Shown here: positions 1-11,904 of the stretch, one piece after another
Layout: each line of letters starts with the position of its first letter
Position numbering within the stretch: the stretch's first letter is position 1
Source of the DNA: Ricordea florida
Taxonomy: Eukaryota > Cnidaria > Anthozoa > Corallimorpharia > Ricordeidae
Direction of reading: 5' to 3'
Length of the DNA: 64,000 nucleotides
NCBI GenBank assembly: GCA_949710005.1
Contig: OX453280.1
Location: 10,007,489 to 10,071,488 of the forward strand
The notes under the pieces: generated by a model
Databases searched by the model: none
Told to the model about the DNA's origin: nothing
What the model saw: only the letters and a program-made list of their open reading frames with translations
Made by a program: the position numbers and the translations under genes

Positions 1-170
1 TACCTCGGCAGCAAATGCAAGATAAATTTTATGCAAATGTAATATTTGCGTCACATGTGCCCGCAAATTCGACAGGAGCAAGTGCTTGAGTTTACCGTCT
101 CTTTGCGGCTAGTACAAATTTAGTTCAAATTTAGAGCTCCAAATTTGCATTACGTTTGCACGCCGTGACA
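1..170. repeat. GCAAAT-rich repeat tract
   Basis: The motif GCAAAT/ATTTGC recurs many times on both strands. The same texture returns at 40,831-41,390, so this is probably the edge of a dispersed non-coding repeat. No coding content is seen. Confidence 0.4.
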
Positions 171-703
171 AACCCTAGTAAATTCATTTTCTCGTCCAGT
201 GAAGGACGTTTCTCCATTTTTATCGGTTGAAGAGTGGATGTCCTTATGCCATTTGTCTATACAAGATATGGGTTTTTCACTTTTATTTGCTATTAGTTGC
301 TTGTAAGCAATTCTAGATGATTTTTGGCTTTTGAGAAATGTGTTAAAGGGACTTTCATACTGCCGATGTGTTCTAGGGATTTGTCGTTGCAGAGATTTCA
401 CCGCTGAGACGATTTCGAAAGACATTAATGGTTTTACTCGAATGTTATATCTATTCTGAAAAAGGTCGAGGGAAAAAAGTTGAGAGAATTCTCATCCATT
501 AGATGTTTAACTTTTGTTATACCCTTGGTAAGCCAATTATTGCAGAAAACTGGTGCGTTATTTATTCTTATTAATGAATTCTGTAACAGAGGTAGAGATA
601 GAAAATGATCTTTTGATACTATTTTCCTCTCGAAGAAAATGTCTTACCAACTTTCTACAATTTCTTTGAAAAAAGGGTCTTCTATCTTTAGCTTATCAGT
701 ATC

Positions 704-1620
704 CTATATAAAAGATTTCCTAATTCGAAAAAGGAGACTTCCTCCGTATTTTCCCAGCCTCAGATCAATAAAGTTAATCCATTTGCCACGGTTTCTTGAA
801 TCTAGACATTTTTTAATCCACGTAGCCTTGAGTGATTTGTTAAAAGAGGCAATATCTATCATTTCTAGTCCTTCTGAGTAGTCATTGATCATGATCGAGC
901 GTTTAATTTTATCCTTTTCGCCGTCCCATAAGAAATTGAAAAAAAGCTTGTTGATCTCTTTTATTGCTTGGTGATTCCTTTGCAAAGGTGTGAGTATATA
1001 GACCAGTTGGGATGCTATAAGGCTTTTTAGTACCCTTATTTTCCCTATTAAGCTAAGTCTTCTAAATTTCCAGCATCCCAAGATAGCTTAGATTTTTGCC
1101 AATTTCTCGTTGTAATTGAGAGAGAGTGTTAACTGGTGACCGTAGAGAGCCACACGCCTAGTGCTCTGACCTTTCCTTTTTGCCATTTAAAATTTTTTTT
1201 CGGACAGAGTTTTAGGCTGCAGTTTCTTTTAGAACCTATCCACAAGGCCTCTGTTTTCTCATTGTTCAGCCTTAGGCCAGATATGTTCCCAAATGATTCT
1301 ATTAGTAACAGTGATACTTTTACTGATTCTTTAGTTCCATATCTAAAATGAGTGTTATGTCATCCGCATATTGCCTTACTTTAACTTCAGTATTTTAGAT
1401 TTTGATGCCCTTTATTTCTTTCTTATTGCGAATAGCTTCAGCGAGTATTTCTACCGACAGTATGAAGAGACAAGAGGTTTCAAAAGCCTTCACTGGGTTG
1501 CCTTTGTGAACCCTTAGTATGCAAACGGCTCAATTTTTTGAAACTGTTTTGTCAATCCATTTTAGTTTGCAGTGTGAGTTGTGTTCAATAAGAGAAGTGT
1601 ACAAGGAGTTAATCAAAGGC
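704..1620 (-). pseudogene. L1-like ORF2: RT palm (YADD) and C-terminal tail
   Basis: The minus strand reads as a broken L1-type reverse transcriptase. Around 1,380-1,500 comes the conserved block before the active site, followed by QYADDITLILDME near 1,350, where the two Asp residues would bind the catalytic metal ions. The 125-residue tail at 1,081-704 (WKFRRLSLIGKIRVLKSLIA and following) matches the region downstream of RT in L1 ORF2 proteins. Frameshifts and stops separate these pieces. Upstream coding continues at 3,090 and beyond, after an insert. Family membership is clear from motif order; the exact clade (L1 or Tx1) is inference. Confidence 0.8.
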
Positions 1621-3089
1621 TTCTATGAACAAACTCATGAATGCATTCGGTGACACATGAGGAGAATTTTAGATTTCAGAACTCATTCAAATAATTTAAT
1701 CAAGAAAGGCCTGTAGGGCTCTGCCATCTCGTGTTCCATTTACCAATTTAAAAAATATGCAGCCAAGGCCTGCACACAGCTTCACATTCTATATAGACAA
1801 GGGTATCTTTGAAAAAAAGAAAAGAAAATCGATTCAGTTTAAAAAAAGAACAGAAAAACAAAGTCAAGAATAACCTCACTGGGGATTGAACTCGGGCCAT
1901 CTACTCCACAGTCCGGAATGCTATCCATTAGACCATCCAGCATCACCTGGTTTCCTATGGTATATCTTATATTTTATATGTTATAGATCTTTCGCTCGTT
2001 CACTCTACTGAGTGAAGCTGTAAAAATTATATCTCATTTTTCAACGTTCATGAAAGGTAATCCGTCATTCCCGAGGCTTTATCTGGAAACCGATATTTAA
2101 AATGGAGATGCCGTTGTAGAATTGACAAATGTGTGGTAAACATTGACGAACGTGTTTTATTTTATGGGGAAAGTGAAACCTGAAACGTGACACGACAGCA
2201 CAAACCCAGCCGTGAATACTTGGCATCTTCCCTTCCTCTGACCCGTTTTGGAGGCTCAACATTTTATTTGAAAGCGTGAAGTTCACCAGAGATAAATAAG
2301 TTCCTTAAATTGGTGGCTATGTGCCGGTTTCGGTGTTGTCGCAAATAATGATTTTGAAATTCAATGAAGCTGCATACCACCGGACTGTTCTTGCTCCAGT
2401 AGATTATATATCGGGTTTTGTAGTTTTTGTACAGTATAGAGGATCCAACGCTATAAATATAAATTAATGCTTCCCCCGATGTTTTCGATTTGATCGCTTT
2501 TAGAAGTCAACTTAAGACGAAGTATCGTATTTTGACGTGCGTAACCAGCTTGTTATCTCGGATTCAAACTAATACCGTGATATCACGGCGAGCCACACTC
2601 TTGCTTTCCGAACTTCACGCGTGGATCGACTCATGAACTCGATGGACGTGGTCTGCTAAGCGTGAACCAATTCTTAAAAATAAGCTCTACATTTCTAACA
2701 GAAAAGATGTGAATCCTTTCACCGAGGGAATCGCTAACACCACAGACCTCAACGTTTAAAGAAGAAAACACTCTCCAGCACGAAAACACATCCAGGAATA
2801 GCAAACATAGACACTAATAAAGTCATTTAGTGAATAAATCGAGTTAACAGCTCGAAAGAGAGCAGCTCTACACAAGAATTAAAACACTTAGGCGAATGGA
2901 GTCCACATGAAACTTTTCACGTTCTCTTCACCGTCGTGCTTACTTCAATCAGGTTGTTATGGCGATGTCCATGTCGAGCCAATCACACAGCGGCGGCGTC
3001 TTTGCTAAGCCTTATATAGGCAATATTGCGCAAGAATTGCAATTTCTCACGGAGAAAAAAATACCAACCCCATTTTAATACTGGATTGC
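1621..3089. other. Insert within the LINE relic, mostly featureless
   Basis: This stretch interrupts the L1-like reading. Apart from a tRNA-like segment at 1,874-1,948 it holds no ORF with recognisable content. Near 3,000-3,060 there is a TATATAGG box in GC-richer sequence that could be promoter-like, but no gene start follows it. It may be another non-autonomous element; no clear inverted termini were found. Confidence 0.3.
1874..1948 (-). repeat. tRNA-derived SINE head or tRNA pseudogene
   Basis: On the minus strand a tRNA-like arrangement is visible: an A-box-like GGTCTAATGGA, an anticodon-arm-like segment, and a B-box-like GAGTTCAATCCC at tRNA spacing. The acceptor ends do not pair convincingly and T-rich sequence follows. 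A tRNA-derived SINE or tRNA pseudogene is more likely than a working tRNA. Confidence 0.5.
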
Positions 3090-4310
3090 CATTGCCATGG
3101 CAACCCAGTAATAAGGCGATAGAGGGCAGCCTTGTCTAACACCTCTACTTAACTCAAAGAAATTGCTTGTCCATCCATTGTTTCGGTATTGCAGTAAAAT
3201 AGTTCAACCCAGTTTAACAGTGAGGGGCCAAACCCAAAGGGCCATAACGTTTGGTTTATGAATGACCACTCTAGCGTGTCAAAAGCTGTAAAATTTTCAA
3301 AATTGAGGAGAAGAAGTAGACCGGGTAATCCTTTGTTTTCTGCATACTAAATAGCGTATCTAACGTGCGTATATTGTCACTGACACATCTGTTTTTAATG
3401 AAGCCTAACTGATCTTCTGATATAAGTTCCGGTAAACTATTTTGATTCGATTTGCAATAGCCTTTGATGCAATCTTATAATCACAGTTTTAAAAATAGTG
3501 TCAATGGGCACCAATTTTTAATCAGGTTTAGGATCTGCCTCCTTCTTTGGTATAAGCTTGACAATTCCTCGCCTTTGTGATAAAGCGAGTTTTCCTTTTT
3601 GGTAAGAGAAGTTTAGGGCCTCTGTTAGTGTTTCGCCTATGTCTTTCCAAAAAACTTTATAAAATTCACACGGCAGGCCATCAGTACCAGGTGTTTTTTT
3701 CAGTGGCCATATCGTTTAATGCTTCCAAACACTCCTTAGAACTTAAAAGACCCTCACAACGCTGTTTTCTTTCTTCACTCAATACTTCTCGTGCAGGTGG
3801 AAAGAAAACTTCCGGGTTATCGTTAACTTGTACTTTTGAACTATAGAGATTTTTAAAGAAAGTCTCGCACTCGAGTAGGATTTCTCTGTCGGATTGAGTT
3901 AAGTCTTTGTCATTAACTTTGAATTGGGTAATTGTTCATTGTTTGCAGTGTCTCTTCTCTAAGTTTAGAAAGTATCTAGTGTTTTTTCGCCCTCATTGTA
4001 CCATCGCGATTTAGATCTTAAAATAGCCCCTTTTGTCTGGTATTCGGTTATGGTTTCAAGTTCCCGTCTTTTCTTTTCTAACTCTGACCATACATTTTGG
4101 CAGTCAGTGGCATCAATGTTGGCGGTCTGCTCCTCCAGGATTTTAATTGTCTTTTCTATATCATCTTGTTTTTGAAACATTTTTCTCTTATTTATCTGCC
4201 AAACTCAATTGATGCCTCCTTAATTTTCATTTTTATCACTTCCCACAGTAGGTTTGGAGTATTATCCAGTGCATATTCATCTTTAGTTTGAGTTATAAAT
4301 ATATGTTATT
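3090..4310 (-). pseudogene. L1-like ORF2: post-endonuclease linker and N-terminal RT
   Basis: Minus-strand reading gives a lysine/glutamate-rich linker (4,180-3,965, with LRSKSRWYNEGEKT), the segment typical between endonuclease and RT in L1 proteins. This is followed by RT fingers including PGTDGLPCEFYKVFW near 3,690 and KGKLALSQRRGIVKLIPKKE near 3,560. Then comes LGFIKNRCVSDNIRTLD near 3,400. Stops and frameshifts break it. Its upstream half was pushed to 6,511 and beyond by the Crypton insertion; the two flanks read as neighbouring parts of one protein. Confidence 0.8.
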
Positions 4311-4448
4311 TACCGGGCGGAAGTTCCGTATAGGGAAAAAACTGTGCCCAAGGTCTTGAGTACGGCCGGAGGCCGAAGGCCAAGAGCCGCACTCAAGACC
4401 AATGGCACAGTTTTTTCCCATACGGACCGACCTAGATCGGTAAATAAC
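4305..4448. repeat. Long imperfect hairpin at the Crypton end
   Basis: The arms start GTTATTTACCG and end CGGTAAATAAC. Inside, ACTGTGCC...GGTCTTGAGT pairs with ACTCAAGACC...GGCACAGT around a GGCCGGAGGCCG-type loop. It may be a Crypton terminal structure or a separate foldback MITE inserted at the boundary. Confidence 0.6.
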
Positions 4449-4864
4449 TTATTTATTTTTTCTGTTTGTTTGCCTTTCTTTTCCGCTGGGACGTGTGTCA
4501 GAGTGTAAGTTTAAGGCTGGAGGAGGAAAGTGCTGACAAAATCCTATGAAACAAATGTAAATAGGGCATCAATTTAAGTGGCATGTTTATAAAAAGTTTA
4601 ATTTTATTTTCACTCGTAAGTCAGTATGTAGAAAAAGAAAAAAACCCATTTAAGAGTCATTGAAATGACAATCATCTGTCAAACGTCAAAAGTGGATGAA
4701 TGTTGACATGCTGCAAATGATGACACGCATGTCCAAAAGGCCTTAAAATATCGATCGACTGATAAAAATTGTGAATGAAGACTCGAACACGGCGAACTTT
4801 ACTTTTCTAAACGGCTCAAAGTGAAAACATGTTTAAAAACTAACTTTCCAAAAGGAAGTTCAAG

Positions 4865-6318
4865 TTAATCTGAGTCTGAGTCATCTGAGATGATAATGTG
4901 GCGTTTTCGCGGCTTTGACCGAGCCGAGATTTCACCACTGCTGCAAGGCGCTGTATTGAAAGAGAAATTGAACGTGCAGCCTTCAATTTTACTGATGTTC
5001 GAACCAGCAAGAAAAACCAGTGAAGGGATCCTCGCCTGAAGAAGCTTGCTTGTCTGCTCTCGGATTGAATGGATGCTGCGAGGCTTTGACTGCTTGATTA
5101 AGCGGTGCATCGTTTGAAGAGATGGGAGATTTCGTTCCGCTGCTCAGTAGAAAGGACATCTTGCGCTGGTGGTCGTCGGAAGCAGTTTTGTAGGAATCTA
5201 GGCTTCTTAAATTCTTATGTCCACTCAGCTGAGCTACATAATTAACAGGAACTTCTGCATCCATCAGCCTTTAATGTATTTTCGCACAGAATGGTTGGTT
5301 ACATTTCCAGGCAGTCCTGCATTCTTCGCAGCCTTAGTCAAAAATTCTCCGATCTTGTTTTTTCTGAGAGGAGCTCGACTATGCCACACCGGATCTGCAG
5401 GTTCTCTTTTGTGGTTTATTGCCAGGAAGACAGGCGCCTCGGGTCTCTTCATTTCTTCAGGACGATGGCTGGCGAACTTTAGATACAAACGAACTGGACA
5501 GTGCTCGTTTTCGGTGGCGTAGGCCTTTGGATTAAAAGCTCTGCAATGGCCGTCTCGTTTTCTTGTTTTCGATCCTCGTTCTGCTTTTCACACCAGAACC
5601 TGCTTTCCAGTGACAGGATCATTTTCTACTGCAATATCTCCCCTCTGAAGTCTCCTGCTCTCGTCTCGTGCTCTAAAACCGAAGTGTAATGACAGCAACC
5701 ACCAAACTGTGCGCTGGAGAACTTCGGGGTCGTCATCTCCAAACTGACCTGCTTGAAACAAGTGGTCTTCGTGACCTTTAGTTAGCTCTAGGGCAGCCTG
5801 TGGACGATTTCCCTTTGCGTTGTTGACTACTAAATCTCGCTTGCGAGCTGTTAGGACCTCCCTTGACTTTGCAAACTCTTGATCTTTGAGAATATTTGTG
5901 TTAGAGTTGTTATCTTTCAAGCAGCGCTGAATACTTCTCTGGAGCGATTTAAGTGTACCTGGCTCGTACACTCCGCCATCATTTTTACGAACGTCCATGA
6001 AAAATCTGCACAGCAGAATGTTGACCTCGTTAGGAGGAATGTTTTCCAAGGTTCTTGTCTCTCCAACTGAGGAACAGTATCTTCGCCAAATGTTCAGATC
6101 GTAAGTTGCCTTTTTTAAGTGTTATCAGGGCGAAGTGAGTGAATAAAATCTTGAATTTTGCTTAATTGCCTGTCTTGTTGAAGTTCTTCATATTTTAATG
6201 CCGTCGTTTCGTTGGGGGTTTCTTCTTCTGGGTAGTAAAATTCACTTTCGTTTCGCTGTGTACACTCTCGTCTGAATCCATTTTCTTCTGAATTTATATT
6301 TTCCTTACATATTTCCAC
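4865..6318 (-). pseudogene. Crypton tyrosine recombinase (broken)
   Basis: The minus strand encodes a tyrosine recombinase in several frames. The N-terminal helical part lies at 6,318-6,115. The core-binding and early catalytic part (6,049-5,588) includes the arginine region LSLHFGFRARDESRRL. The piece at 5,488-5,264 ends in HSVRKY, the H-x-x-R box. The continuation at 5,264-4,989 has the LSGHKN histidine and LDSYKTAS, with the tyrosine nucleophile. All catalytic positions (R, H-x-x-R, H, Y) can be pointed to, but at least two frameshifts separate them. Family assignment is by motif order; no other element protein was found. Confidence 0.75.
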
Positions 6319-6510
6319 GGGAAGTTGTTTACGACTAACTGTTGGCTTTGGTTGTAACCTTTCGCAACAATTTCAATTTGCCGCGAATAGCGCGGATTAA
6401 AATCCGGACCGTGGTCCGTATCGTAAAAAGCTTGACCGGTTACGAGCGCGCGATTAGCCAATCAGATTTGAGGATTTGGGATTCCGGCCCGCTGAGATGC
6501 TTCAGAAAAA

Positions 6511-7293
6511 ATAATGGATTGCATTTTCTTTATATATTCTTCGTCCTTTAGGAATGAGGTATTTAGTTTCTAGAAGCCCCGTCCTCTCATATTATTATGC
6601 GTCGAAATTTGCAACGTGACCTGTGAATGATCTGTCTTATAACCAAGGGCTATATCTGTGTTGGTTGAGTTGCAAGATGCATATGTGCATTGACTTACGA
6701 GAAAAAAGTCAAGTCTGCATTGTATTTCGAGGTTCTTTTGTCTCCATGTAAATCGACGTTCTTCAGGGTTTTGTATTCTCCAGACATCAATTAGGTCTAA
6801 GTCTTCGCAATAACTATTTATGACTTCCAACAGTTTTTTGTGGGTTTTTTAAGGCCGCCTTTGTTATCTTATAGTCCCCGCCAATTATGACCTCATCGCA
6901 CTTAAAATCTTCTAACCGCTCAAAGACCGAGGTAAAAAAACTTTGGTCGTCGTTGTTTGGAGCATATATATTTGCCAAGGTTAATTGGTTCCCATTTGTA
7001 ATCAAGTCACAGATTATATAGCGTCCCCCAGGGTCGCAATATGTTCTCGAAATTTGAAAGGTGAACGTATTGTTAAACAATATGATAACGCCTGCCTATC
7101 TGCTAGAGCAGCAGCTGAAAAGGGCCTGATAACCCCATTCAGCTCGCCAGTCATGCATCTTATTTTCAGTACAATGAGCTTCTTGAATAAAATACATGGC
7201 CATTTGTTTTTTCCGCAGCCAGTTAAAGAATTCGCGTCGCTTGCTTCTGTCTCCTAATCCCCTAGCATTAATTGAACCAATTGTAAGTTCCAT
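6511..7293 (-). pseudogene. L1-like ORF2: apurinic-type endonuclease domain
   Basis: The minus strand begins with TIGSINARGLGD (the motif I Asn region) and continues with YFIQEAHC (metal-binding Glu). It then has GGRYIICDLI, LANIYAPN and a GGDY box in place of GGDFN. It ends in YKTDHSQV, carrying the conserved Asp-His pair. These are the signatures of the EN domain of L1-type LINEs, which nicks target DNA. Three frames are needed to follow it. The sequence then runs into the Crypton at about 6,511. Confidence 0.8.
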
Positions 7294-7605
7294 CCCTTTT
7301 GCTGCTGTGAAAAAAAAAGAAACTGAAAACTTTCACTCAAAGAAAAATAGCATGAAAGATTATTCTGATTTCTGCAAATAAGCTATAGAAGTGTCGGTTT
7401 AATACAGAAAGGTCTAAAAAAAAAGATATTTCAAAGCACTGAAAGTAAAACAAAACAGAAAAAATCGCAAAAAACATAAAGACAAAGTTAAAATGTTTTC
7501 TTGCTGGGTGGTCACTTTGCATCTCTAAGGGGTGACTAGCCGCAAGAAAAAAAAAAAGTAAATTTGTCCCCGTAATACAATTATGAGACAGTCTCCGGAT
7601 TAATG

Positions 7606-7735
7606 ATCAGTTTTTTTTTCCTACTGGCCACACTCGACCTCTAATAAATAACTTTTCTGGTTCCGTTAGACTGAAGATAGCAGGAATGTTGTTTCTTCTG
7701 GCCTCTTTGAAGGTCTTCATCTCCCCGGCGAAAGT
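7606..7735 (-). pseudogene. L1-like ORF1 C-terminal fragment
   Basis: The minus-strand peptide KTFKEARRNNIPAIFSLTEP and what follows resembles the C-terminal part of L1 ORF1 RNA-binding proteins. It stops abruptly at the CCATGG element; compatible upstream coding is found beyond that element at 13,783-13,959. Assignment rests on position upstream of ORF2 and on motif feel only. Confidence 0.45.
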
Positions 7736-7738
7736 TTG

Positions 7739-7860
7739 ACCATGGTACCATGGTTTTTCATTGTTAACCATGGTTAACCATGGTTGACAATGATGATGAC
7801 CATGGTGTCTGACCATGGTCATATTTAGCCACTGACCATGGTTCACAGTCAACCTTGGTC
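7739..7860. repeat. CCATGG array, left edge
   Basis: Many ACCATGG palindromes occur within 120 bases, spaced by TTGA, TTAA or TGATGA. Isolated copies continue at about 7,990, 8,167 and 8,343 inside a longer repeated unit that includes ACTTGGCACT. Dense self-complementarity predicts strong foldback. Confidence 0.85.
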
Positions 7861-8607
7861 AGACCAAAAAATATTCAATATCTAAAGAATCTGATTATAT
7901 TTTAACAGGTCTGACATGTTTGAGATAAAATAAAAGTTAAATTTTAGTAATTAATGATAAGTTTCACCAAAATAAATAATGACTGCTCACCATGGAATAC
8001 CATGGAAAACCATGTCCAATCTACTTGGCACTCATTGCAGACTCTCAGTCAGAAATTTAGAGTGAACAGGAATTTTTAAAACACTCACATAACTTTAGTT
8101 GGTTTGATATTGCATTTGAAACATTAAAATTGTCAAAAAGAATATATTAAGAATCACTTTTTGCCAACCATGGAATACCATGGAAAACCATGTCCAATGT
8201 ACTTGGCACTGATTGCAGACTCTGAGTCAAATTCTGAGTCACCAGGAATTTTCAAAACATTCACATAATTTTAGTTGGTTTGATATTGCATTTGAAACAT
8301 TAAAAATGTCAAAACGAATATATTAACAATCACTCTTTTGCCAACCATGGAATACCATGTCAGACCATGTAACTGTCACACTTAAAAAAATTTATCACAG
8401 GTTACCAAGGGTTTTAAATATTAGATAATCCCAGATGAAGTATTCTGTTCTTAGCTTTCTTAAGATATAAAGGGCAACAACAGCAAAAACAGACACAATA
8501 AAAATCTTCCTTTTCAATTTTAATAAATTTAATACAACTGTGAAGGAAGACAATTTGTAATCACAACATTAAGTTATGATAATATCTTCTTGCTTAAAAT
8601 AAAATAC

Positions 8608-8780
8608 CTACTTGAAATTATCTCTCCCTTCTTTGTAAGAGCAACACAGCAAATTCTCTTTTTCATGCCTCTGTATTCTTTTGCATAGAGTTTCTCTTGC
8701 CCCTTTATTTAGTGCTTTACAAAGTTGAGACATATCTTCCTCCCCTGTTTGTTGTTTGATTAGCTCTAATTCATCCCTGA
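8608..8780 (-). other. Possible internal coding exon inside the CCATGG element
   Basis: A short open stretch on the minus strand (LELIKQQTGEEDMSQLCKAL and following) is bounded by an acceptor-like TTTACTCAG upstream and a donor-like GTAGGT or GTATTT downstream. The product is not recognised. It could be an exon of a captured host gene. Low confidence: the splice sites are judged by eye. Confidence 0.25.
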
Positions 8781-8879
8781 GTAAATCAAGCAAATTTAAA
8801 ACTTCCCAAAAAAATAATTAAATATTCTTAGGGAAGAAACGTTCGCCTGCTGACTCTTGATGTGAAATTTGTAAAAGGA

Positions 8880-9105
8880 TAAACGGAAATGGACCTAATG
8901 TACGATAATACATGTTCATCAGGATCAAATATTGTTGAATCTGCAGTGTTTTCATAATGTAACAGACCTGTTTGATTTATTGAAGAATTTGAATGTCTAA
9001 GCGTCTTTTTCCCATACGGTGCAGGCTTTTTCATGTGTATTGCTGTAGTCTGCGTCAGCTGAGGCTGGAGTTTGTAATCTATTTTTCCACCACGTCGATC
9101 GCTAA
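8880..9105 (-). other. Possible coding exon upstream of the 8.6-kb exon
   Basis: Minus-strand sequence opens after an acceptor-like TTTCTTTAG at about 9,107. It reads through MKKPAPYGKKTLRHSN and STIFDPDEHVLSY. The peptide is not recognised. Together with the 8.6-kb exon candidate and the promoter-like stretch at 9,290-9,480 it suggests a captured gene start. Confidence 0.25.
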
Positions 9106-9289
9106 AGAAATACAGGCACCGCGCGATTCGAAGCTGATATTCTAAACAGGTCTTGTACTCACTTCATAAACTTGGGAGACCAACAGAGCACTTAAAGAAC
9201 CCCGTCTCTTCGTAAGTTCCCATGAATTGAAGAATTATTTTGACTAGGATGGTCCCTTCTGAATCAAGAGCTAAAAACCCACTCGCGGC

Positions 9290-9480
9290 CATTCGTCCGC
9301 CATGTTGAGATAAGACCGCCGCCAAGGCCCTGGGACGAGATGCATGCCCGCTGAACCAATCAGAACTTGCAGATTCTCATGTGACTTCCGGTTCTGTGGC
9401 AAGCCCAAGCGGTTGAATTTGAAAATTGCAATCGGTTATTGACCATGCAGTCCGCGCGCTTTTGAACAATGGACGACATA
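9290..9480. promoter_or_regulatory. Promoter-like GC-richer stretch
   Basis: This is a local rise in GC and CpG with a CCAATCAGAA box, GCCGCC and CGCGCGC runs and CGCCATGTTG, in otherwise AT-rich DNA. Exon-like segments diverge on both sides: minus at 9.1 kb and below, and plus with a donor-like GTGGTGAGT at about 9,620. A bidirectional promoter is inferred. Confidence 0.3.
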
Positions 9481-10880
9481 AACTTGCACGTATGATACGT
9501 GGATTAAATCAAACGTTTTCAATGGCTTGGTGAGAAGTAAAGCCGTACAAATTTACAAGTATTTTGGAGAAACACGATCAAGATTTATCTGAGAATCATC
9601 CAAAGGCGCACAATTCGTGGTGAGTACAACAATGCCTTCCTTTACTCACACATACTATACACTGTAGGTTTCATTTAACTTTAAAGACACTTGGAAGGGG
9701 CTTTATGCTGATTCGAATGAACACAATGGACTCTTGTGTTTTTGTAATTTATCAGTATGTAAGTATTGTGAAATCTAGCTGAGCTTAAGAATTATGCCTT
9801 GGAAATTAGCTCCTTAATTATAGTAATAATAGCACGACTATAGTGAAAGTAACATAAACTCGGGCGCTGCTTCATACCTCCTTAAATTATGAACTGCATG
9901 TTTGTGTGTTAAGAATATTTCGAAACGCTAGCTTCTACTTTGACTTGCAAGTTAAGCACCCTGTGAGATTTTCCTTTAGTTTTTAAAATGGATTCTGCTT
10001 TATAAATAGGAGAAACTGGAGCAAAAGATATCACACATACAAAGAAAAGTATAAATTTTCCATTTTTGTATACCACAGGACATGATTAAAATCATGTGCT
10101 AGAAAATGCTTTTGGGGCTCACTCTTTTAACGTTAAAACCGTGAGCCCCAAAAGCATTGCACATTTTGTAGCACAGGATCATGTCCTTTTCGCTATTTCC
10201 TGTGGGTGTTTTGTTGTCCACACCCTACTAGGAATGTGACTTCTACTGTCCAGGTGTAGTGTAAAATAAGTTCCTATATAATGTATGTTGAAGTTTTATC
10301 CTGATGAAGTCTCACTAGCAGATGAGACTGGTCGATTAACTACAAGACAAGTTGCTGTATGCTGCCCACTAGTTCTCTTATAATAAAAAATAATATTGGC
10401 CACTCAGTTTATAAAACAGGAAACCATTTCAAAACAAAAATCAGTAAGATCTGATTGGCTTACATGACAAAAGATACATGCAACATTCAGTGTAAGCAAA
10501 CAAGGGGCGGCAGACAGCTCATGCAGTAATTGTATTAGCTATCCTTTTTTCTCTCATTTTCCCGCAGTCGAAAAATCAGAAAATCAGTATTTTTGATACC
10601 ACATATATTACCAAATTTCTTAATACTTGTAAAATGAAACCATTTTGCAGTTTTGTTTTCTGTGTTAGTGTGTTAAAGTTTACCTGTATGTCATATTTTT
10701 ATAAGGCAAGTTTCAGTCATCATTAGTTAAATTACAAAATACTGACAGTATAATCACAGACATTATACATAACATTATTTACCCTCACAGGTGTACAAGA
10801 ATGATCTCCTGAAGCCTCTTAAGCAGTGAGATATGGTAGCCAAAATCATTTTAAAATAAAAGGAAAAAGGAACAATACCT
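9481..10880 (+). other. Possible short plus-strand transcript unit
   Basis: A donor-like CGTG/GTGAGT lies near 9,620. An acceptor-like TTTACCCTCACAG lies near 10,790, followed by a short open stretch ending in TGA and an AATAAA near 10,855. These would fit a two-exon transcript. An inverted repeat (TTTTGGGGCTCAC...) sits at about 10,105-10,160. Nothing else was found. Confidence 0.2.
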
Positions 10881-11904
10881 TGTCTATGGTCTATGTGTAT
10901 TTTTAAACCAAAACTATTGAGTTTGAATTTATCTATACCCGTAATACTATTTGGTATATTTCAATGTCACACTTCTTTTAATCCATTTGTAATAGTCAGG
11001 TTTGTTTACGTCTATTGTCATCTAGAAAAAACATGGTTGACCATGTTAAACCATGATCAGTGTTTTGTTAAAGTAATGGTTGACCATGTTAAACCATGGT
11101 CATTGTTTTGGTAAAATCATGGTTGACCATCAGGGGCGGATCCAGGATTTTACATGAGTGATTTGCAGCACCTTAACTAGGGGGGTTTGGGGGCATGCCC
11201 CCCCCCTCCAAGAAAATTTGAAATTTAGTGCTCCCAGAATGCAATTCGGTTGTGTAGCACTTTAAGCCATTCAGACACATTAACAGTACCTCCTCAGAAA
11301 GGCATAATTCTGTACAAAAAAATCAATTCTGTGTATTTACACAGACAAACCAGACTAACATTAATTTTTTTTTGTCTAAGGAGTCTAGCATGTGAATTAA
11401 GATTGAGGGCTACTTTTGAAAATGTAGTAGATCTGTTGCCTGGATTGCTGTCTTGGATGCTTGTGGGGGTGCCAATAACTTTCCAATGGGAATCAGGTCA
11501 GTTAGCTGGGAATGGAGGAAAAAAATAAGGATTTATTAGTGAATATTAAGAAACATTGTTGTGGAAATGTATCAGCAAAACTGAAAAGTTGGAATCATAC
11601 TTGCCTTTTTCAGCCGTTTAGATCAGTGTATAAATTGATGTGGTCCAATGAGCTCAGACTGAGAGAATATGCGAAAACCATTTAAGCTTTTCAAATACCC
11701 AGTGTCAGTGGAAAAATAACTCTAAAAACTATTGAAGAATGACTTTTTTGTCCAGATATAAGTATTAATACAATTGTACCACAGACACCAGTTATGTATC
11801 TGTACTGTTCTCTATCAGTTTAAGGATTACATCCAGATGGAACATAACTCACAAGTACTCTGAAAACACTAATGACTGCCTGGTACAAAATTATTCATTT
11901 AAAA

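Larger units (their letters stand above)
4305..6512 (-). mobile_element. Crypton-like tyrosine-recombinase DNA transposon
   Basis: A DNA segment carrying a tyrosine recombinase lies inside L1-like ORF2. LINE coding stops near 6,511 and resumes near 4,310, so these are the approximate ends. No terminal inverted repeats are seen, as expected for Cryptons. One end carries a long hairpin (4,305-4,448). The recombinase ORF is broken by frameshifts, so the copy is inactive. A DUF3504-like relation (the Crypton group that gave rise to ZMYM and QRICH1 domains) is inferred from the motif style. The target duplication could not be fixed because the ends are not exactly known. Confidence 0.7.
640..7293 (-). 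mobile_element. Decayed L1-like non-LTR retrotransposon (ORF2 portion)
   Basis: Read on the minus strand, the region gives in order an apurinic-type endonuclease (7,293-6,511), the endonuclease-RT linker and early RT (4,310-3,090), the RT palm with the YADD box (near 1,350), and the C-terminal tail (1,081-704). The peptide style (FILSVEILAEAIRNKKEIKG before YADD, PGTDGLPCEFYK in early RT) is that of the L1/Tx1 group. It carries many stops and frameshifts. It is split by a Crypton at about 4.3-6.5 kb and by an unrelated insert at about 1.6-3.1 kb. ORF1 traces lie further upstream on the minus strand, beyond 7.6 kb. It is certainly dead. Confidence 0.85.
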
